From positions 27,030 through 91,029 of the forward strand of contig PHDU01000007.1 in the NCBI GenBank assembly GCA_002842755.1: a stretch of DNA of 64,000 nt, in the 5' to 3' direction. A program made the position numbers and the translations under genes. Numbering within the stretch: the first letter of the stretch is position 1; every line of letters begins with the position of its first letter. Source of the DNA: Bacteroidetes bacterium HGW-Bacteroidetes-1 (GTDB lineage Bacteria; Bacteroidota; Bacteroidia; Bacteroidales; F082). Of the stretch, positions 52,242 to 62,106 are shown one piece after another. A model generated the notes under the pieces. It saw only the letters and a list, made by a program, of their open reading frames with translations. It was not told the DNA's origin and searched no databases.

Positions 52242-53642
52242 TTAATTCTTTTCTTTGCTCTCTACTTTAGTAATCGTACTTGAAAAGCGACCGTTTGACA
52301 GTAAAGTTTCAACCTCATCACCATGATGCAGGCTCGATTGATCTTTCAATACTTTACCGTGTTTATATGTAATTGAATACCCTCGTTTTAATACATTGAC
52401 TGGATGCAGTAATTCAACTGTTTTCTCTTGAGCAAGCAGTATTGATTTACTTTTCTGAAGCCATTGCGAGGAACTATTTTTTATTTGATAAACAGCCAGT
52501 TCCAGATTTTTATTTTTTTCTGAAAGCATTTCATTACTTGCCCTTTGCATTTTATTGGCCAATGTGCTGACGTTGCTTTTTGAAAGGTTGAAATATTCCA
52601 TCATTGAATATCGAATTATATTGTGTAAATCTGCCTGCCGTCTGTTTTCATATTCGAATAACCTTTGGATAAGATGTTTAATCTGATAATTATAATGAGA
52701 CAATTGTTGCTGTTCATTCAATAGAGTTCCCTGTGTTTGTTTGATGCTTTTAGCAGCATTTCTAAGCATATGAATGAAATATTCGAATCGTTCAAGCAGT
52801 AAATCGGCCAGTTGGCTTGGTGTGATTGCATTCGTATGAGCAACCATTTCACTGACCGTTAAATTAGTAGCATGACCAATACCTGTAATAATAGGAATTG
52901 GAAATAGCGCAATAGTTTTTGCAAGATGATAGTTATTAAACGAAGAAAGCCCTACCTCTCCCCCGCCCCCTCTGATGATCGCAACAACATCAAAGTGGCG
53001 AGCTATTTTTTTTATCTTTTCTAGTTGTCTTATCATCAATTCTACCGACTTATCCCCCTGCAATAGGGAAGGGAAAAGATGGTATTCAATTTTGAAACCG
53101 CTCATTCTGCTTTCAGTAAGTTTAACAAAATCGGCAAATCCTTTACTCGACTCAACAGAAATAATAGCAACACGTTTAGGTAAAAGAGGAAAAGGCAATG
53201 ATCTGTTTCTATTGAAAATTCCTTCATCATTTAATCTAAGGATTGCAGCATTTTTTTCTCTTTCGAGTTCACCTAAAGTAAAAGACGGATCAATGTCATG
53301 AATTCTAATAGTCAGACCATGATTCGGATCAAAAATCAATGACCCCAAAAAAAGAATATTAATCCCATCGTGCAAATTTTCACCTGTAATCTTTTTGAAG
53401 CGCTGGCCAATTTGATAGAAATCCATTTTCCAGATAATGGATTTCATTTGTGCTGTAATTTTTCCGTCTTCTTTGTATAAAAGATCGGGATAACAATGAC
53501 CCGAATGTGGATAATGGTTGAGTTTATTCATTTCTGCCTTTACCCAAAATGTAGCTTTATAACGGTTAGCAATAGTATTCTGGATACTCAGCGCTACCTC
53601 TTTGAGTGTGAAAATCTGTCTGTTGTTGATGTTTTCAGGCAT
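52242..53642 (-). CDS. xseA: Exodeoxyribonuclease VII large subunit
   Basis: The 466-residue protein has an N-terminal OB fold and the XseA catalytic core with IIRGGGGEVGLSSFNN and ITGIGHATNLTVSEMVAHTNAITPSQ, matching the family's RGGGS and GIGH motifs, followed by a coiled-coil region (about 275-400). It degrades single-stranded DNA processively with XseB. A very good Bacteroidota promoter lies just upstream (53665-53694). xseB follows at a 3-bp gap. Confidence 0.96.
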   Translation of the reverse strand: MPENINNRQIFTLKEVALSIQNTIANRYKATFWVKAEMNKLNHYPHSGHCYPDLLYKEDGKITAQMKSIIWKMDFYQIGQRFKKITGENLHDGINILFLGSLIFDPNHGLTIRIHDIDPSFTLGELEREKNAAILRLNDEGIFNRNRSLPFPLLPKRVAIISVESSKGFADFVKLTESRMSGFKIEYHLFPSLLQGDKSVELMIRQLEKIKKIARHFDVVAIIRGGGGEVGLSSFNNYHLAKTIALFPIPIITGIGHATNLTVSEMVAHTNAITPSQLADLLLERFEYFIHMLRNAAKSIKQTQGTLLNEQQQLSHYNYQIKHLIQRLFEYENRRQADLHNIIRYSMMEYFNLSKSNVSTLANKMQRASNEMLSEKNKNLELAVYQIKNSSSQWLQKSKSILLAQEKTVELLHPVNVLKRGYSITYKHGKVLKDQSSLHHGDEVETLLSNGRFSSTITKVESKEKN

Positions 53643-53664
53643 GGAATAACTTAGGTTGATTTGG

Positions 53665-53694
53665 CAAAATTAGTCATTCAATTGCAATCACAAA
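53665..53694 (-). promoter_or_regulatory. Promoter of xseA-xseB (TTTG-N18-TAATTTTG)
   Basis: On the minus strand, TTTG (53694-53691) is followed after 18 bp by TAATTTTG (53672-53665), close to the consensus spacing. The ATG is 22 bp further on. Confidence 0.75.
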
Positions 53695-53718
53695 AACGAC
53701 CTGTCTTTGGGTTTGAGC

Positions 53719-53726
53719 TAAATTTG
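53719..53726 (+). promoter_or_regulatory. -7 promoter box of orphan hybrid kinase
   Basis: TAAATTTG matches TAnnTTTG exactly, 29 bp before the ATG at 53756. It is divergent from the xseA promoter, 25 bp away, and -33 is not evident. Confidence 0.45.
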
Positions 53727-53755
53727 TATCTTGCAGCAATAATATTTCAATTTCT

Positions 53756-55714
53756 ATGAAAATACTCGTTTTGACGAATGATAATAAGGCTATTGAGTTG
53801 CTCAAACAATTGGACAACCAAAAAAAATACAGCTGGACAACAATATCCCCGGATGTGACTGGAGAAATAATTCAAGCACTTGCCGAAAACTCTGCTGATG
53901 TCATTATGATAAACCCTATTGTACAGGAAACCTGGAATATCGACAAGGTTCATGAAATTGCAGGACGGTTTCCTTTCATCCCTATTATTGTTTTTTGCAC
54001 CCATGAATATGAACCGCAGGCACTTAAAAGTCTTGAGCAATCAGTTTGGGATTATTTCATCATTGACAGCAATGCATCACAGACGCTTTCAAAAACGCTT
54101 CAGTTTAATTTGCAGCGTATCGGGCACCATAAATTGCAACAAAAGCTAATTGAAGAAATGCACGAAGCAAAAAACTACAGCAATCGTCTTTTGGCACGAA
54201 TGAGCCACGAAATCCGCACCCCTATGAATGCGGTTATCGGCATGACAGAAATGCTTCGCGATACCGAACTGAACAGTAAGCAGCGCTATTACATTCAAAC
54301 AATCTTTGATAGCGGAACGCTTTTGGTTGCATTATTCAACGATTTGCTCGATTTCTCCAAAATAGAAGCAGGCACAATTCATATCCACAATAAACCTTTT
54401 AATCTTATTGAAAGCATTCGTGAAAGCATCACCAATGTACTTGAATCAGCGCTTGACAAACGTCTCGAACTAATTTACCGCATCAACCCTTCCATCCCCT
54501 TTATGGTTATGGGTGATGACCTTCGAGTGCGCCAGATTGTGATGAATCTTTTGGATAACGCTATAAAATTTACTGTGCACGGGTATGTGAAACTTGAAGT
54601 CAATCAATGTTTAAAAGAAGGCATCCATCAACTGTGTATTTCTGTTGAAGATACTGGTCCTGGCATGAGGAGCGATCTGTTGCCTCATTTGTTTAAACCT
54701 TATGTGCAGGCCAGTGGAGACGAAAGTATTAAGAAAAAAGGGATAGGATTGGGTCTTGCCATCTGCGATCACCTCATAAAAAGGATGAATGGTTCAATTG
54801 AAGTGAATTCAATACTTGGTAAAGGATCTGTTTTTACAATTCATATACCCTTTCAAGAAACTGATAACCCTGCCAAAATTATGCCTGTTCCTGAACTTAA
54901 CAGTAAAAAGGTACTTTATGTTACAAATGATGGATTATTGGATGAAATGATTATCGATTATTGCACTTTTCAGGGTATGCCAGTTGAAATCATTCACTCA
55001 ACGCAGGAATACCCGGATTTCAGCAACCTGCTGAATGATTATAATTTGCTTATCACGCAGCTTCATACAGGGATGAAAATGGATTTGAAACTTATTGATA
55101 CTGTTCGTAATGTACGTGCAATTCCTCAGATTCTTATAAAGGAACGTGAAAATGTCAACGAAAAAATGATCGTCATAAGAAAAGATGCTGTCATAATGCT
55201 TAAGCCATTGGATTATTCTGAATTTATTGAGGTTATGGAAGCCGTACTGAGCAGCAAAGCGGACGCGCTCAACATGATAGAACGACACATGCAGATTGAT
55301 GATCATTTGGGTGAACATCATCCTCTTGATATTCTCGTAGCGGAAGACAATACTATAAACCAGCGTATTATAATGAGTGTGCTTAACCGATATGATTATC
55401 AGGTAAAAATGGTCGAAAATGGCAAAGAAGCGATTGAGTCGCTGGAGCGGAGAGTGTATGATGTTGTTTTGATGGATATTCAGATGCCCGTTATGGACGG
55501 AATCACTGCCACAAAGAAGATAAGAGAGCAGTTTCATTCCGATCGTCAACCTTATATTATCGCACTTACAGCAGATGCCTTACAGCAAAGCCGCACAGAT
55601 TATTTGAAACAAGGTATGAACGAAGTGCTCTATAAACCAGTTCAAACAAAAGCTCTGATGCTAATGCTTGCTGCTTGTGAGCGGCTGGAAAGGAACAAAA
55701 AGAAAAGCTCATAA
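53756..55714 (+). CDS. Orphan hybrid kinase: pseudoREC-HisKA-HATPase-pseudoREC-REC
   Basis: The 652-residue soluble protein begins with a receiver-like domain (1-115) that has N53 where the phospho-Asp should be. HisKA follows with H151 (SHEIRTPMN), then HATPase_c (about 255-365; LLDNAIKF, EDTGPGM, GIGLGLAI). A second receiver-like domain (about 383-500) has Q435 at the acceptor position (LLITQLHTG). Only the C-terminal receiver (about 525-645) is complete, with D574 (LMDIQMPVMDG). Both pseudo-receivers share a TND in place of the acidic pair. It stands apart from the 4-17 kb kinase block and no output gene is adjacent. Confidence 0.87.
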   Translation: MKILVLTNDNKAIELLKQLDNQKKYSWTTISPDVTGEIIQALAENSADVIMINPIVQETWNIDKVHEIAGRFPFIPIIVFCTHEYEPQALKSLEQSVWDYFIIDSNASQTLSKTLQFNLQRIGHHKLQQKLIEEMHEAKNYSNRLLARMSHEIRTPMNAVIGMTEMLRDTELNSKQRYYIQTIFDSGTLLVALFNDLLDFSKIEAGTIHIHNKPFNLIESIRESITNVLESALDKRLELIYRINPSIPFMVMGDDLRVRQIVMNLLDNAIKFTVHGYVKLEVNQCLKEGIHQLCISVEDTGPGMRSDLLPHLFKPYVQASGDESIKKKGIGLGLAICDHLIKRMNGSIEVNSILGKGSVFTIHIPFQETDNPAKIMPVPELNSKKVLYVTNDGLLDEMIIDYCTFQGMPVEIIHSTQEYPDFSNLLNDYNLLITQLHTGMKMDLKLIDTVRNVRAIPQILIKERENVNEKMIVIRKDAVIMLKPLDYSEFIEVMEAVLSSKADALNMIERHMQIDDHLGEHHPLDILVAEDNTINQRIIMSVLNRYDYQVKMVENGKEAIESLERRVYDVVLMDIQMPVMDGITATKKIREQFHSDRQPYIIALTADALQQSRTDYLKQGMNEVLYKPVQTKALMLMLAACERLERNKKKSS

Positions 55715-55815
55715 CATTACCTTTATTCTTATGAAAAGAGAACAAAGCTTGACTATTTCTTCAATTTTCTCAAGTGAATTGCGAATGCTGTAATTGAAAT
55801 TTACACATTGATTTT

Positions 55816-57249
55816 TTATTTTAACTCCAGTAGAGCAACATTTTCAACATGATGTGTCTGGGGAAACATATCTACAGGCTGAACTGCTTTTACATCATAA
55901 ATAGGAGCAAGCAAGGCTATGTCGCGTGCCTGAGTAGCCGGATTACAACTGATGTAAATAATTCTTGGAGCTTTAATCCGAATTAAATTTTCAATTACTT
56001 TGGGATGCATTCCGGCACGCGGAGGATCGGTAATAATAACATCAGGTTTACCAAATTGCCTGATCAGTTCATCGTTGAGCACTACTGCCATATCACCTGC
56101 AAGAAATTCTGTATTCTGAATTCCATTCAACTTTGAGTTCGTTACTGCATCGGCAATTGCTTCTTCAATATATTCGATACCAAGCACTTTCTTAACGCTT
56201 CTTGCAATGTAATTGGCAATTGTTCCAGTTCCCGTATAAAGATCATATACGAATTCATTTCCCTTAAAATTAGCAAAATCAAAAGCTGTTTTATACAGTA
56301 TTTCAGCCTGTACCGCATTCGTTTGATAAAAAGAAACAGGCCCAATCCTGAATTGAAGTAAAGGTTCATTCGCTATAGGAGAGGCCATTGTCTCAGTAAG
56401 ATAGGGTTTGCCGGCAAACAATTGTATAGACAAATCAGTGATTTGATCGTTCTTTTTGCCATTTATAACATACATCAGTGAAGTAATTTCAGGAAATGAG
56501 GCAGCAATAAAAGGTAACAGTTCGTTTTGCAATCGTTCGTCGTTGTATAAAGCAATAACAATCACCATGGTTTGGCCATCAGATGTATTACGAACGAGCA
56601 GGTTACGTAAAAGTCCATCCTGTTTACGTGCATCATAATAGGAATAGTTTTTTTCAATTGTAAATTCTTTAATTGCAAGGCGGATATGATTCGAGAGATC
56701 AGTTTGAAGGTAGCACTTTTCAATATCAAGAATCCGGTCAAACATTCCCGGTAAATGGAAACCAAGCCCTTTAAGATCCTCCGGTTGATGGGTTCCTGAC
56801 AAGGCTCCATCCGTGAGCCATTTACGACCTGAGAATGTAAACTCAAGTTTATTTCGATAAAAATATTTTAATTCTGATTGAAGTATGGGTAGTATGGGTG
56901 GATAGTCGAATTTTCCAATCCGGTCAAAATTATCTTTCACTTGTTGCTGCTTATATTGCAACTGAAACTTGTATTCAAGATGCTGCCATTTACAACCCCC
57001 ACATAATCCGAAATGACTACACTCCGGAGTTGTACGTTGATCAGAGAGCTTGTGGAATTGTAATATTTTACCCTCAAAATAATTTTTCTTTTTCCTGATC
57101 ACCTGCATATCTACCACATCACCGGGTGCGGCAAAAGGTACAAAAACCACCTTTTGATCCGGCTTAGCTACCGCCATTCCTTCAGATCCTGCACCTACTA
57201 TTTCAACGTTCTCCATCAATTGTGGTTGCCTGCGATTCTTCTGACCCAT
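55816..57249 (-). CDS. rlmD: 23S rRNA (uracil-C5)-methyltransferase RlmD
   Basis: The 477-residue protein has an N-terminal TRAM domain, then a 4Fe-4S cluster motif (C77, C83, C86 in CSHFGLCGGCKWQH, with a further Cys near residue 162 in DIEKCYL), and an SAM methyltransferase domain with the YISCNPATQARDI nucleophile segment. It methylates uridine 1939-equivalent of 23S rRNA. Length and all motifs fit the RumA/RlmD family. RlmCD-type dual specificity cannot be excluded. Confidence 0.94.
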   Translation of the reverse strand: MGQKNRRQPQLMENVEIVGAGSEGMAVAKPDQKVVFVPFAAPGDVVDMQVIRKKKNYFEGKILQFHKLSDQRTTPECSHFGLCGGCKWQHLEYKFQLQYKQQQVKDNFDRIGKFDYPPILPILQSELKYFYRNKLEFTFSGRKWLTDGALSGTHQPEDLKGLGFHLPGMFDRILDIEKCYLQTDLSNHIRLAIKEFTIEKNYSYYDARKQDGLLRNLLVRNTSDGQTMVIVIALYNDERLQNELLPFIAASFPEITSLMYVINGKKNDQITDLSIQLFAGKPYLTETMASPIANEPLLQFRIGPVSFYQTNAVQAEILYKTAFDFANFKGNEFVYDLYTGTGTIANYIARSVKKVLGIEYIEEAIADAVTNSKLNGIQNTEFLAGDMAVVLNDELIRQFGKPDVIITDPPRAGMHPKVIENLIRIKAPRIIYISCNPATQARDIALLAPIYDVKAVQPVDMFPQTHHVENVALLELK

Positions 57250-57265
57250 GTGTTTTAATTTCCTG

Positions 57266-57273
57266 CAAAATTA
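57266..57273 (-). promoter_or_regulatory. -7 promoter box of rlmD
   Basis: On the minus strand TAATTTTG matches TAnnTTTG exactly, 16 bp before the ATG. The -33 position has only a T-run. Confidence 0.5.
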
Positions 57274-57466
57274 CGACTAATCCGATTGGGAAAAAACCTT
57301 CCGGTTTTACCCGCAAGAAAACTTAAATAATCTTAGGATTCAGAGGATAGTCTGAAGGCTTGTCAAAATAATTTTTTACATGATACAAGAATATGTTGCA
57401 AATGAAGGTTAAAATTGATGTCATAAAACGATTATACTCACTCCATTCCTGAGTTACTAATCATAA

Positions 57467-60400
57467 TTATTTTTGAAACTTTTTTTTCTTTTTCCTGTAA
57501 AAAACAGATCCCAAAAAAGCAGCAATGACTATTAATACAAAGGACAAAATCAACATTTGATTTCTTGATAGCCATGTTGATCGGATAGGAGAAACATCAC
57601 CAATAACCATATAAGCGGACCAGAAAAAGGGATGGGCCTTTAATAAATTTGCTTGTTCAAGGAAGTCAATTTTTGCTTTTTGGAGGGCGACATCCTTTGA
57701 AAAACCTTTCCTTAAGTAGAGATAGAATTGCTCTGTGAGGAACGATCCGCTCAAATCATGCACTTCCCAACTTGTCATTACCAGAGAAGGAACGCCCGCA
57801 TATACAAAACCTCTCGATAAACTCATCACCCCTTCGCCAAAACGCAACTGACCTACACCTGTATTACAAGCACTCAAAACCACCAATGCTGCATCAAGTT
57901 TTAAAGCATATAGTTCATATGTACTCAAAGAATATCTGTCAAGACTATCATTGTTTTTCTGGAAAATCAATCTGGAATATAAAGGATCATCATCATCAAT
58001 AATAGTATGCATGGCCAGATGCAAGATTTGAAAGTCTTTTGCCTGTTCAATAAAGTTCTGTTTTGTTGCCTGAACATCCTTCAAAACTTTTCCTCCCCAA
58101 ATACTCGCTACAGACTCGGATTCAAGAAGTGCATATGGCAACGGGTAGAAAAATGGTGTTGAATCAGCAATTGTTTTCCTACTTGTAGTTTTATTGAATC
58201 CACTTTCGTAATCGGGTACTACAGCTAACAATTTACTTCCTTTTCTTTGTTTATTTCCAAATTCTGTAAACCGAAGACTTGAGGAATAAGCATAAGATAC
58301 TGGATGCTGTTTAATCAAATATGACAATGATCCGTAATCAGATGTTTCATCAGATTGCATATGCATTGAATCTGACTTGATCAACAATTCAAAAGGTAAG
58401 TAACCTAAAACCCCGTCTGGAATAATAATGAGTCGCTTTTCCGAAAGCAAACTATGAACGGGTTGCAATAGAGCATTGTAAAGATATTCTGACCGATTAA
58501 CAAACGTAATTAAATCACTTCGACGATGGTTAGTAAAATCAGAGGTAATTCCAGTTCTGAATTTTATTACAGATTCAACAATTTCATCGGCATTTGACTG
58601 TTTTTTAAAAATAAAGTCATCTTTGCTAATTGCAAAAATATAGCACACACTGTCGCTTAATACATATTCCAGCAATACTTCGTCTTTCAACAGTTGTTTT
58701 TGTACTTTATCCAGACTTATAACATCAGGATCGTAACGTAAATCGAAGTAATCAGGATAATCCAGTTCTATGTGGTTTAATAAACTGTCGTAGGATCTCA
58801 TTGTTTCAAATTGCCGTGATTCGAGGTAAACAATCCTATCCAGATTTGGAATGGATTTCTGCTTTTCCTCATCACGGATCTTACGAAAAGCCATTATATC
58901 TTCGCGTAGCTTTCGCTCTAGATTCAAAACGGCCTCTGGTACTCCGACTGTTGAGAATGCCTGAGTTTTTCTTACAGACGAAAGTAAAACTGCGGCTTTA
59001 CTCTTACCAGAATAATCGAATGCTGACAAAGCATATTTCGTCTCCCCTGTCTGAACATACAGCTGATAAGCAACTTCAATAGCCTGGGTATAACGGGATC
59101 GTAAATTTTCGTTTAAAAGCATCTGGCTTTCATCTGACAAAGCAAGACTAAAACCATCAAGTAAACCAGTAGCAAGTAAATTATTTTCAAAGCTTTTGTG
59201 CAGATGCTTTACATCTGATGTTTCAAGGTACCAACGATAGAATAAATCTGCTTTACCGTAATAGATATCTGTTAAGCGAATTTTGGAATAATTGCCTAAA
59301 TCCTCTTTTAGAGCTATGTTTTCAGAATTAACACCTCTTAGGATCTTTTCTGCATTGCTGAATAGCGTTTCCGCTTTTACAAATTGCCCCAGACTTATGT
59401 AACACAATGCTGACTTCCTTATTGCGTCAGCCACTTCCATATCGTTGGCCCCAAAAACTGAAGCATAAATCTCCTTTGTTATTTCATAGTTAATAATAGC
59501 TTCCTCAAATCGCCCATTGATCATCAGAAAGTCAGCAAAATCCATTACTGAAACAGCATATTCATAATGCTGATTTCCAAATTGTCGCCCTGAAATATTA
59601 ACAGCTTCCCTTAAATATTCTTCTGCCTTTAGGTTATCTTTTAACCCACGATATGATCTGGCGAGATTATGGAAAAGCCTGACTTTTGATACAGGGTTGA
59701 GTGTTTTTTTCAAATTTTGAATGGATATATCAAGTGAAGATTCAAAATCACCCATCTGATTAAAGGTAAATGCCAGATTATTTGTAACAGCAATTAAATT
59801 CGGATGATTTTCTTCTAATTTCCCATTAAAAGCATTCACCGCGTTTTGGTAGTATAACATTGCTTTCTCATAATCACCTCTTAGCTGATGCGCGTTTCCA
59901 ATATTGATACACAGCATTCCAAACAATACCTCATCCCTGTCTTTTTGTTGAAGAAGCAAAGATTCAGCGTTCAGATAATATTGAAGACTTTCATCTGTTT
60001 CGCCAATCAATAGAAGAAAACGGCCATAATTAATATAAAAAGATGCCATGCGTTGGTCATCGAAAAATAATAATATTTCTCTAACTTTTCGAGATTGATT
60101 GATATAATGATAAGCACTATCGAAATGACCTTCAACAGAATGAACAATGGCCATATTTTGCAAAATATCAGCAAAGTCCATATCACTGATGGTAAGCTCT
60201 TCACAGATTTTTTTTGCAATGCGGTAATTGCTCAATGCCTTTTGGTTTTCACCCATAAAATAGCAGGTTATTCCCTTGTAATTATATATTCTTGCTAAAA
60301 GAACTGATTCAGCAGATTTCAAATTCCCGGCTCTGACTATGCACTGGTCGAAATGAAAAATGGCTTTTGCATATTCACCTTTGTCGGTATATATTTTTCC

Positions 60401-60763
60401 AGCAAGGTGGTCCTTTTCAATCAGAAGAATACTATCGGAAAGTTTTCCGGAGATACTCATATTTTCAACGATGGCAACACTTTTAAGGGCCGTCTGAAAA
60501 TCGTTTTTTAACCGGTACTGATTTCCGATCATCAAATGGACCTTTGCAATTGAGTCGGACTGTTGTGTTACCAAAATTGCTTGATGCAGCATGACCAAAG
60601 CACTGTCTGGCATACGCTGATCCTCAAAATATCTGGCCTTCTTAACAAGCGTATTGAATGTATGACTATCCGAAATAATCAGATCACTGCATAATGCAGT
60701 TTCATTAAAGGACAACAAAACAAATGCTATCAGAAGACAAATTCTTTTTACAAAAACAATCAC
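57467..60763 (-). CDS. Membrane-anchored TPR-CHAT caspase-like protein
   Basis: The 1098-residue product (GTG start at 60763) has a signal peptide (ICLLIAFVLLSFNETALC), about ten TPR-type repeats (about 30-470) and a C-terminal CHAT peptidase domain (about 790-1060). The catalytic dyad is intact: H919 in LHLAMHT and C966 in VVLSACNTG. A single TM helix (about 1068-1088, LILSFVLIVIAAFLGSVFY) with a basic tail anchors it, so TPRs and CHAT face outside the cytoplasm. CHAT proteases are caspase relatives; the target is unknown. It follows the T9SS cargo gene, separated by a terminator. Confidence 0.88.
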   Translation of the reverse strand: MIVFVKRICLLIAFVLLSFNETALCSDLIISDSHTFNTLVKKARYFEDQRMPDSALVMLHQAILVTQQSDSIAKVHLMIGNQYRLKNDFQTALKSVAIVENMSISGKLSDSILLIEKDHLAGKIYTDKGEYAKAIFHFDQCIVRAGNLKSAESVLLARIYNYKGITCYFMGENQKALSNYRIAKKICEELTISDMDFADILQNMAIVHSVEGHFDSAYHYINQSRKVREILLFFDDQRMASFYINYGRFLLLIGETDESLQYYLNAESLLLQQKDRDEVLFGMLCINIGNAHQLRGDYEKAMLYYQNAVNAFNGKLEENHPNLIAVTNNLAFTFNQMGDFESSLDISIQNLKKTLNPVSKVRLFHNLARSYRGLKDNLKAEEYLREAVNISGRQFGNQHYEYAVSVMDFADFLMINGRFEEAIINYEITKEIYASVFGANDMEVADAIRKSALCYISLGQFVKAETLFSNAEKILRGVNSENIALKEDLGNYSKIRLTDIYYGKADLFYRWYLETSDVKHLHKSFENNLLATGLLDGFSLALSDESQMLLNENLRSRYTQAIEVAYQLYVQTGETKYALSAFDYSGKSKAAVLLSSVRKTQAFSTVGVPEAVLNLERKLREDIMAFRKIRDEEKQKSIPNLDRIVYLESRQFETMRSYDSLLNHIELDYPDYFDLRYDPDVISLDKVQKQLLKDEVLLEYVLSDSVCYIFAISKDDFIFKKQSNADEIVESVIKFRTGITSDFTNHRRSDLITFVNRSEYLYNALLQPVHSLLSEKRLIIIPDGVLGYLPFELLIKSDSMHMQSDETSDYGSLSYLIKQHPVSYAYSSSLRFTEFGNKQRKGSKLLAVVPDYESGFNKTTSRKTIADSTPFFYPLPYALLESESVASIWGGKVLKDVQATKQNFIEQAKDFQILHLAMHTIIDDDDPLYSRLIFQKNNDSLDRYSLSTYELYALKLDAALVVLSACNTGVGQLRFGEGVMSLSRGFVYAGVPSLVMTSWEVHDLSGSFLTEQFYLYLRKGFSKDVALQKAKIDFLEQANLLKAHPFFWSAYMVIGDVSPIRSTWLSRNQMLILSFVLIVIAAFLGSVFYRKKKKKFQK

Positions 60764-60788
60764 CCGCCCGGAATTAATGTGCGAAGAT

Positions 60789-60818
60789 AAAAAAAGGAAG
60801 ACAAATTATCTTCCTTTT
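60789..60818 (-). terminator. Intrinsic terminator after T9SS cargo gene
   Basis: AAAAGGAAGA (60792-60801) and TCTTCCTTTT (60809-60818) form a perfect 10-bp stem with a 7-nt loop, continuing on the minus strand into a run of T (60795-60789 region). It sits 27 bp downstream of the cargo gene stop and 26 bp before the CHAT start, so CHAT expression needs readthrough or its own promoter. Confidence 0.8.
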
Positions 60819-60844
60819 CAAATTATTTATATTCCATCAAAACA

Positions 60845-62062
60845 TCATTGCTTTATAAGCTTCTGACTTAATATCATATCCCTTGTTGCTTTGTCCCTTA
60901 AAATCACCTGATAAACGCCCATTTGAAGTTCTTCAACAGGGATATCAAATTCATTAGCTCCTTCAGAAAGCTGCACAGTATGTGTCATTACCAATTGTCC
61001 GATTTGATTAAAAAGCATCAAATCAGCATAAATGGCAGCACCAGAAGTGACGGAAAGGACAGCATTGAATGATGCAGGATTTGGATAAAGTGTAGCAATA
61101 TTTACGTTCTGACTCACATTAGCCAAAAGTTTTGGCATTGCATATTCAACATCATTTTCAATCAAGCCATTGCTATTCAAAACCTGACTTTCACCCTTGA
61201 CGTTAAATGGGAAGAAACTTTCGGTGGCAGGTTGCAACAGTTTTACCCTGACTTCAGCAATTTTACCGTCAAAAGCTTCAAGAGGGCCTAATTGCGTTGA
61301 AAAGCAACTGATTCGAATCTGATTATTGAGAATACCCCATGCAGCATTGTCGCCAAAAGGAATTACTTCAATCACTTCAATCATTTGTGGATCAAATCCA
61401 AGTACTAATCCGTATCCACCAACAAGATCAGAATATGTATTTGCATATACCGGAACAATAAATTCATCATTTACTGCAGGGCTCACGCTTTCCCTTTCAG
61501 TGATGATAAACTCATTGATAATATCACGTCCGGTTGGAACAAAAACACCTTCAACATCACCAATGCGGCTGCCGCCAAGAGAGTTACCGTCTCTTGATCC
61601 GGTTGAGAATTCAATTTCTTCAAAAATCCAGGTTCCTGCAGGAAATGGCTGATGGAACACAAAGTAATTCACGACAATAAACATAAAATCGGAAAAATTC
61701 ACAGATCCGCTTCCGTTCACATCAGCAGCTAAAAACTGAATTGGGTCAAACTGATAAAGCCCGTTGATGTACATTAATATATAAACTGCCTGTTGAATTG
61801 CTATTTGAGCACCAGGTAAGGTAGTGGTTGCTCTAACCGTATAGGTACCATCTGATAGTCCATCGAAGAAATAACCTCCAAACTCATCCGTTTCAACGGT
61901 TGCTACCAATTGATTATCACTACCAAATAAACTAACTTGAACACCTTCTATAGGATACTCTGGATTTTGGTGATATAACACGGTTCCCTGATAAACGTTT
62001 TGAGTAAAAGTTACTAAAGAAATCAAAACGAATAAACCTAAAACTAAAACTCTCTTTTTCAT
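60845..62062 (-). CDS. T9SS cargo protein: SD-repeat-like, dockerin, cohesin-like, C-terminal sorting domain
   Basis: The 405-residue product has a signal peptide (VLGLFVLISLVTFTQ). Next comes a carboxypeptidase-regulatory/SD-repeat-like beta domain (about 22-85; FGGYFFDGLSDGTYTV), then a dockerin-type calcium segment (LAADVNGSGSVNFSDFMFIV, about 111-130), a cohesin-like beta domain (about 195-300; GYGLVLGFDPQMIEVIEV) and a type A T9SS sorting domain (about 325-405; ending LYPNP...QMGVYQVIL). It is therefore probably secreted or displayed on the cell surface. A 50-bp element shared with the sigma-factor gene lies 45 bp upstream. The CHAT gene is downstream. Confidence 0.85.
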   Translation of the reverse strand: MKKRVLVLGLFVLISLVTFTQNVYQGTVLYHQNPEYPIEGVQVSLFGSDNQLVATVETDEFGGYFFDGLSDGTYTVRATTTLPGAQIAIQQAVYILMYINGLYQFDPIQFLAADVNGSGSVNFSDFMFIVVNYFVFHQPFPAGTWIFEEIEFSTGSRDGNSLGGSRIGDVEGVFVPTGRDIINEFIITERESVSPAVNDEFIVPVYANTYSDLVGGYGLVLGFDPQMIEVIEVIPFGDNAAWGILNNQIRISCFSTQLGPLEAFDGKIAEVRVKLLQPATESFFPFNVKGESQVLNSNGLIENDVEYAMPKLLANVSQNVNIATLYPNPASFNAVLSVTSGAAIYADLMLFNQIGQLVMTHTVQLSEGANEFDIPVEELQMGVYQVILRDKATRDMILSQKLIKQ

Positions 62063-62106
62063 AATTGCAAATTGTTCGTGAAAGTAATATTAATATGAAT
62101 CTTTTA

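Noticed and set aside
54998..55549. Long minus-strand frame inside the orphan kinase
   Set aside because: It is antisense to a conserved kinase/receiver region and has no motif of its own.
57467..60763. CHAT protein as part of a phage-defence operon
   Set aside because: It has a signal peptide, TM anchor and T9SS neighbour; no defence partner such as a gasdermin, nuclease or sensor is adjacent.
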